DNA of 64,000 nucleotides from Pseudobutyrivibrio ruminis CF1b (GTDB taxonomy: Bacteria; Bacillota; Clostridia; Lachnospirales; Lachnospiraceae): NCBI RefSeq assembly GCF_000424005.1, contig NZ_AUJB01000012.1, forward strand, positions 1-64,000, written 5' to 3'. The notes beneath the pieces were generated by a model. The model saw only the letters and a list, made by a program, of their open reading frames with translations, ran no database searches and was not told the DNA's origin. Shown here piece by piece: positions 60,642-64,000 of this stretch (its first letter is position 1; each line of letters begins with the position of its first letter). Both the position numbers and the translations under genes were made by a program.

Positions 60642-61847
60642 TCAAGCCTTTATTTTTGTGCTGGCACTGGTTCCGCATAATTTGTCCACGGATTTGATAA
60701 TCTCCTGTATCTCAGGGAGATAATGCTCGTGTCTGGTCATCAGCCTGTCAATTTCATCTCGTTCTTCCTGAACGATTTTGCGATGGTCTTCAAGTCTGTC
60801 TCTAATCTTCTTTCTTCTTACAACCAGTCTGTGTCTGCAATCTGACATATCCTGCTTGTTAATCAGAGCATTGACCTGATTCATCCAGATCTTATCATCT
60901 GCAAGACCAATACTTCCAAGAATTCTCTCAAGCTTGTCACTGTAGAATTCCAAATCATCGTTATTTTCAATATATCGCTGCTGATCTCTGACTTTGTCCT
61001 GGTACTGCTCCCAGATATACTGAAGCTCAGCTGCGGTCTTTACATAATATTTGTCCTTTGAATACTCAATGCTGTTTGTAACATTAACATACTTCATACG
61101 TTCTACATTCAGCATGCTAATGGCCTGATTAAGTCGGATGAGAGCCATCCGGGATTCCCTTGTAATGGTATTCTGACGCAGGAAAATAATAAATCCACTA
61201 ACTGCGCAAATAAACAATACAAGATAAATCCATAAAGAAATATCAACTGTAGCTACGCTGTACATAACATACAGTAAAATTAACAAAGTGGTAAAGGAAG
61301 TCAGTACGGCGATGGCCATACGTCTAAAGATTTTTCCCTGAGCCAAAAGCTCTTCCCTTTCAATTTCCCATCTGCTTTTTTCACCCTCAAGATAAGATAG
61401 ACTCTTCTTGAGTTTAGCCTGATAGATTTCGTCAGAGGCAAACCTGTTAATAATCTCAGGCATATCCTCTTCCTCATCAGCTATGACGGTAAACTGCTCA
61501 TCGGAAATATTTCTTGTGATGTTTCGAGATTCAAGAATATTTTGCTCCAATTCGCATATACGTGATGCAGTGGTTCGCAAATCCTTTGCGGTGTCTTTAG
61601 GAAGATTTTCTATCGCTTTAATATCGTTAAGATATCTGGTGACAATTCTGTATTCCATCTTCTGGCGTTCCATTGCCTTAGTGGAAGCGATAATCTGCTC
61701 GCAGGAATCAAGAATATAGTGTTCAAGCTTCTTAGGGTCCTCCCAGCTGTCTATATCCTCAATTTGAGAATAGACTCTGTTGAATGCGTCATCAATCTTG
61801 GCTGCCCTAATTTCTTTTTTTGTTTTGCGTTTTGTAAAAAATCCCAT
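60642..61847 (-). CDS. Coiled-coil protein with two membrane helices
   Basis: I do not recognise the family. The 401-residue protein has a basic N-terminus (MGFFTKRKTKKEIRAAK), helical coiled-coil segments (about 40-180), two adjacent membrane helices (about 185-205 and 210-230, AIAVLTSFTTLLILLYVMY and ISLWIYLVLFICAVSGFIIFL) and a further coiled-coil half (about 240-395). With only a few residues between the helices, both halves face the cytoplasm. It is between the TPR-like and MFS genes with 13- and 27-base gaps, so one operon. Confidence 0.75.
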   Translation of the reverse strand: MGFFTKRKTKKEIRAAKIDDAFNRVYSQIEDIDSWEDPKKLEHYILDSCEQIIASTKAMERQKMEYRIVTRYLNDIKAIENLPKDTAKDLRTTASRICELEQNILESRNITRNISDEQFTVIADEEEDMPEIINRFASDEIYQAKLKKSLSYLEGEKSRWEIEREELLAQGKIFRRMAIAVLTSFTTLLILLYVMYSVATVDISLWIYLVLFICAVSGFIIFLRQNTITRESRMALIRLNQAISMLNVERMKYVNVTNSIEYSKDKYYVKTAAELQYIWEQYQDKVRDQQRYIENNDDLEFYSDKLERILGSIGLADDKIWMNQVNALINKQDMSDCRHRLVVRRKKIRDRLEDHRKIVQEERDEIDRLMTRHEHYLPEIQEIIKSVDKLCGTSASTKIKA

Positions 61848-61874
61848 AGTAAAATCTCCCCAATGAATTACTAA

Positions 61875-62708
61875 TTATATTTTACAATACTTAATATACT
61901 CGTCTTTCCAGTTCTTTACTACACTACTAACAGCATTTACTGTCCCTTCTCGTTTATAGTCATCATTAACAAGTTCGTTTATAGCCCTGTCGAACTCTAA
62001 AATATTTTCATTGGCTGTGGCTGTAGATACTGTACTTAAAACCTGATCCACATTCTCCTTTGAAACAAGGTATTTTGATACATACTGGTCAAAGGCTAAT
62101 TTATCCTTCGCACATCTTGCGGCGTACAAAAGACAATGAAGGCTTTGCTTTTTCTGATTGCGCTTGTAGGCCTCGTCGAAACACTGCATTGCTTCTGTAA
62201 AAAAGAATAATCGTGAAAAGGCGCAACCTAAATTGTGATAAACATCTCCCTCCACTATCTTAGGCATGGTCTTTGCCACATCATCTGCAAGGAGCGTCTC
62301 ATACTCATAGATAGCATCAACCAGTTTATCCTTAGCCATAAGTCTGTCAGCTCTCAGCTTCTTTCGCTCTGCCTCAGATTTATTTTCGAAGGTGGCTATG
62401 ATAGCTAAAATATCTTTTATCTCTTTGTTAGAGGCATAACCATTAGAACCAAGAATATGTCCAACAAAGATGTGAAGAGGTGCATTGTTCTGAACTAATC
62501 CCTGAAGCTCGGCAGCAAGCTTTGGCTCTTTAAGTTCTCTTCCAACCCAGTTGCAAAGCTCCGGACTCATCAGTTTCGAAGAAAGCAAATAAACGTTGTT
62601 AAGAATATAATAACTTAGCTCCTCCAAAGAATAAACATTAAGAGCAGCCTCTTCGATATAATATGGCGTTGCTGATAACGCATTTTTGCAATAGATTAAT
62701 GTGCTCAT
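61875..62708 (-). CDS. TPR-like helical protein
   Basis: The 277-residue protein has no signal peptide. Residues 120-215 contain tetratricopeptide-like helices (AIYEYETLLADDVAK and DVYHNLGCAFSRLFFFTEAMQCFDEAYKRN). The N-terminal part (1-100, NALSATPYYIEEAALNVYSLEELSYYIL) is helical and unrecognised. Its start is 6 bases after the DUF5716 gene, so the two are co-translated. In related Lachnospiraceae I associate such a gene with the Hsp70-like DUF5716 partner, but the role is not known. Confidence 0.78.
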   Translation of the reverse strand: MSTLIYCKNALSATPYYIEEAALNVYSLEELSYYILNNVYLLSSKLMSPELCNWVGRELKEPKLAAELQGLVQNNAPLHIFVGHILGSNGYASNKEIKDILAIIATFENKSEAERKKLRADRLMAKDKLVDAIYEYETLLADDVAKTMPKIVEGDVYHNLGCAFSRLFFFTEAMQCFDEAYKRNQKKQSLHCLLYAARCAKDKLAFDQYVSKYLVSKENVDQVLSTVSTATANENILEFDRAINELVNDDYKREGTVNAVSSVVKNWKDEYIKYCKI

Positions 62709-62714
62709 ATATTC

Positions 62715-63950
62715 CTACTCTGTGGTAATAGTGTGTTCCCAGCTCTTGCCAGATGCTGGTGATATTTCTCCAAATCCCAAATCTGTAATGGTGATTGAGA
62801 CAGCCACATCAGAAACCGGCCTTGCCTCGATACGAAGACGGGTGGTTCTGTTTTCACGTTTTGGCATGTCTGTAAGCTCCAAAACCTCCGAATGTGCTTC
62901 CCTTGATTCTGGTCGCTGGATAAAGAATTCTATTTCAGGCTCTCCGTCCAGGATTACCTCGCATTCGCCTTTAACGTCATACCAGCTTTCACCGGCATCG
63001 ATTAAGGTGAAAAACTTCATAACATTGTTTTCTAATATTTTAATTGAAAGATTAAGCTTTAGGTCGTTGTCTCCAATGTAGATAAACGGCCAGTCTCTCT
63101 TTCCATCCTTTATAAAGCCGCCGTAGCAGGCGCCTTTTGAATAAAGATTCTTGCCAAGGAATACCTTTCTTCCCTTGCAAAGATGGGAAAGACTCACCTT
63201 CATCCATTCTCCATCAAAGCCATCTCCCACCAGATAAACTGATGAGTAAAGGTTGCTTCCAAATGTGTCTGAGATAACCTCATCAAAAAGCTCATCCCTG
63301 TTATCGGTGATTTCACCGTGATTGGTAACATTAAGATTAATCAACTGAGGGCGTGTAGTCTGATTACGGTGAAGTGTGCAGGACACCATATTGGTACCGC
63401 TGTAATCAAACAATGCCACGTTGTAAAGAAACAGCTCAGGCTTCTGTGACAGTGCATAGTAATAGAAGCATTCACTTCTGTCTATAAGCATCACATGGTT
63501 TTGATCAATACCAAGCTTTGAAGCCACATGATTCATCAGCTCCATCACCTCAAGATTAATCTGCTCCACGCAGATAACAAGCTTTTCCACCTCGCTAAGG
63601 GCAGCCATTGGCCCTGGAATGGAAAACAGTTTCTTGAAGAAAATGGTAAGCAAATCTCTGGCGCCATAAGTGTCAGAATCGATTACTATCTGACCGTCGC
63701 GAAGGGCCAGGTTAAAAAGCTCCTCAACAAGAACGGCTTCCTTAAGCCTGCTCATCTTGATAGCTTCCTCACCGAAGAACCACTGGCCCATACCTATTCT
63801 CTTGGCCAGCACAGTAGGGATGGAATAATTTTCCTCACCCAAGATTGTGCTTATAGTAGCAGGCTCATCCATATTCGAATTGTAAATGCTAAGAACTGTA
63901 TTCCTTGAACTAATATCAATTCCTACATATGTGCCCTCTGTAGTTCCCAT
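62715..63950 (-). CDS. Hsp70/actin-like ATPase-fold protein, DUF5716 family
   Basis: The 411-residue protein begins with an actin-like phosphate motif (TYVGIDISSRNTVLSIYNSN) and continues with segments recalling the Hsp70 nucleotide-binding domain (YSIPTVLAKRIGMGQWFFGEEAI, LFDYSGTNMVSCTL, SVYLVGDGFDG). The C-terminal 110 residues are beta-rich. I recall a DUF5716 family for this type; confidence in the name is moderate. AAGGAG precedes ATG 63950. It is followed by TPR-like, membrane coiled-coil and MFS genes. Confidence 0.8.
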   Translation of the reverse strand: MGTTEGTYVGIDISSRNTVLSIYNSNMDEPATISTILGEENYSIPTVLAKRIGMGQWFFGEEAIKMSRLKEAVLVEELFNLALRDGQIVIDSDTYGARDLLTIFFKKLFSIPGPMAALSEVEKLVICVEQINLEVMELMNHVASKLGIDQNHVMLIDRSECFYYYALSQKPELFLYNVALFDYSGTNMVSCTLHRNQTTRPQLINLNVTNHGEITDNRDELFDEVISDTFGSNLYSSVYLVGDGFDGEWMKVSLSHLCKGRKVFLGKNLYSKGACYGGFIKDGKRDWPFIYIGDNDLKLNLSIKILENNVMKFFTLIDAGESWYDVKGECEVILDGEPEIEFFIQRPESREAHSEVLELTDMPKRENRTTRLRIEARPVSDVAVSITITDLGFGEISPASGKSWEHTITTE

Positions 63951-63958
63951 AAAACTCC

Positions 63959-64000
63959 TTAAATAATTGAAAATAAATCTCTGGTCACAGCATCAAGTCC
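63959..64000 (-). CDS. 3' end of an upstream gene, 13 codons
   Basis: The minus strand reads GLDAVTRDLFSII then TAA at 63959-63961. The stop lies 8 bases before the DUF5716 ATG, and the AAGGAG ribosome binding site of that gene overlaps it, so the operon continues beyond the window. The product cannot be identified. Confidence 0.6.
   Translation of the reverse strand, partial: GLDAVTRDLFSII

Noticed and set aside
1-64000. tRNA, rRNA, CRISPR arrays, insertion sequences or prophage
   Set aside because: I checked intergenic regions by eye for cloverleafs, direct repeats with regular spacing and transposase motifs and saw none.

Overview
The window looks like core chromosome of a low-GC anaerobic member of the Lachnospiraceae, most like Butyrivibrio or Pseudobutyrivibrio. 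This is inferred from gene content; no database was searched. The pointers are a six-gene Rnf complex in clostridial order, a sodium-pumping decarboxylase cluster, a stand-alone AICAR transformylase next to an archaeal-type PurO IMP cyclohydrolase, intracellular xylan-oligosaccharide enzymes, motility genes and strong AGGAGG ribosome binding sites. Only yprB, tyrA and aroA are on the plus strand. I saw no rRNA, tRNA, CRISPR array, phage or insertion sequence. No gene-free stretch exceeds 300 bases; the longest, 48020-48281, is full of hairpins.

Layout. 1-308: start of an LXG-like (type VII secretion substrate) gene cut by the window edge. 479-6477: ruvB, ruvA, miaB, proA, 5-formyl-THF cyclo-ligase, a YnzC-like protein and proB, which reads as one operon transcribed from proB. 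6661-11814: rnfCDGEAB. 11982-13926: yprB-like nuclease and cheR. 14085-18876: rpsA-like, ispH, cmk, a BaiN/HI0933-family flavoprotein and an RpiR regulator. 18981-24200: carboxyltransferase, OadG-type lipoprotein, biotin carrier, Na+ pump beta subunit and 5S-type carboxyltransferase. 24364-32224: scpB, scpA, icd, leuS, a small unknown and an EF-G-like GTPase. 32400-34782: tyrA-aroA. 34793-37920: GH43 enzyme and double-hydrolase esterase. 38017-39784: SEC-C protein and an SH3/NlpC hydrolase. 39881-48019: rimP-nusA-rnpM-ylxQ-infB-rbfA-nrnA-truB-ribF. 48282-50194: purH (transformylase only) and purO. 50267-52594: FliD-like protein, hisF and hisH. 52591-59328: acidic membrane protein, CheV, lipoprotein, sensor kinase, a response regulator broken by an in-frame stop, and a membrane protein. 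59396-64000: MFS carrier, coiled-coil membrane protein, TPR-like protein, Hsp70/actin-like DUF5716 protein, and the last 13 codons of another gene.

Working together. Rnf (ferredoxin:NAD+ with ion export) and the biotin-dependent decarboxylase would both feed an ion gradient. The decarboxylase operon is notable because it carries both a 12S-like and a 5S-like carboxyltransferase, as in transcarboxylase, together with a sodium pump. The nusA-infB block, leuS, rpsA, miaB and truB are translation and RNA housekeeping. PurH and PurO together do the last two steps of IMP synthesis.

The most unusual signals are in RNA and DNA structure. Two different hairpin architectures each occur twice with covarying stems and conserved loops: a long single hairpin at 6562-6648 and 13044-13140, and a double hairpin abutting stop codons at 20429-20515 and 38631-38714. 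A third complex repeat between hisH and hisF supplies the hisF ribosome binding site. The response regulator at 57898-58587 carries a lone in-frame TAG, and the EF-G-like protein has altered GTPase motifs.
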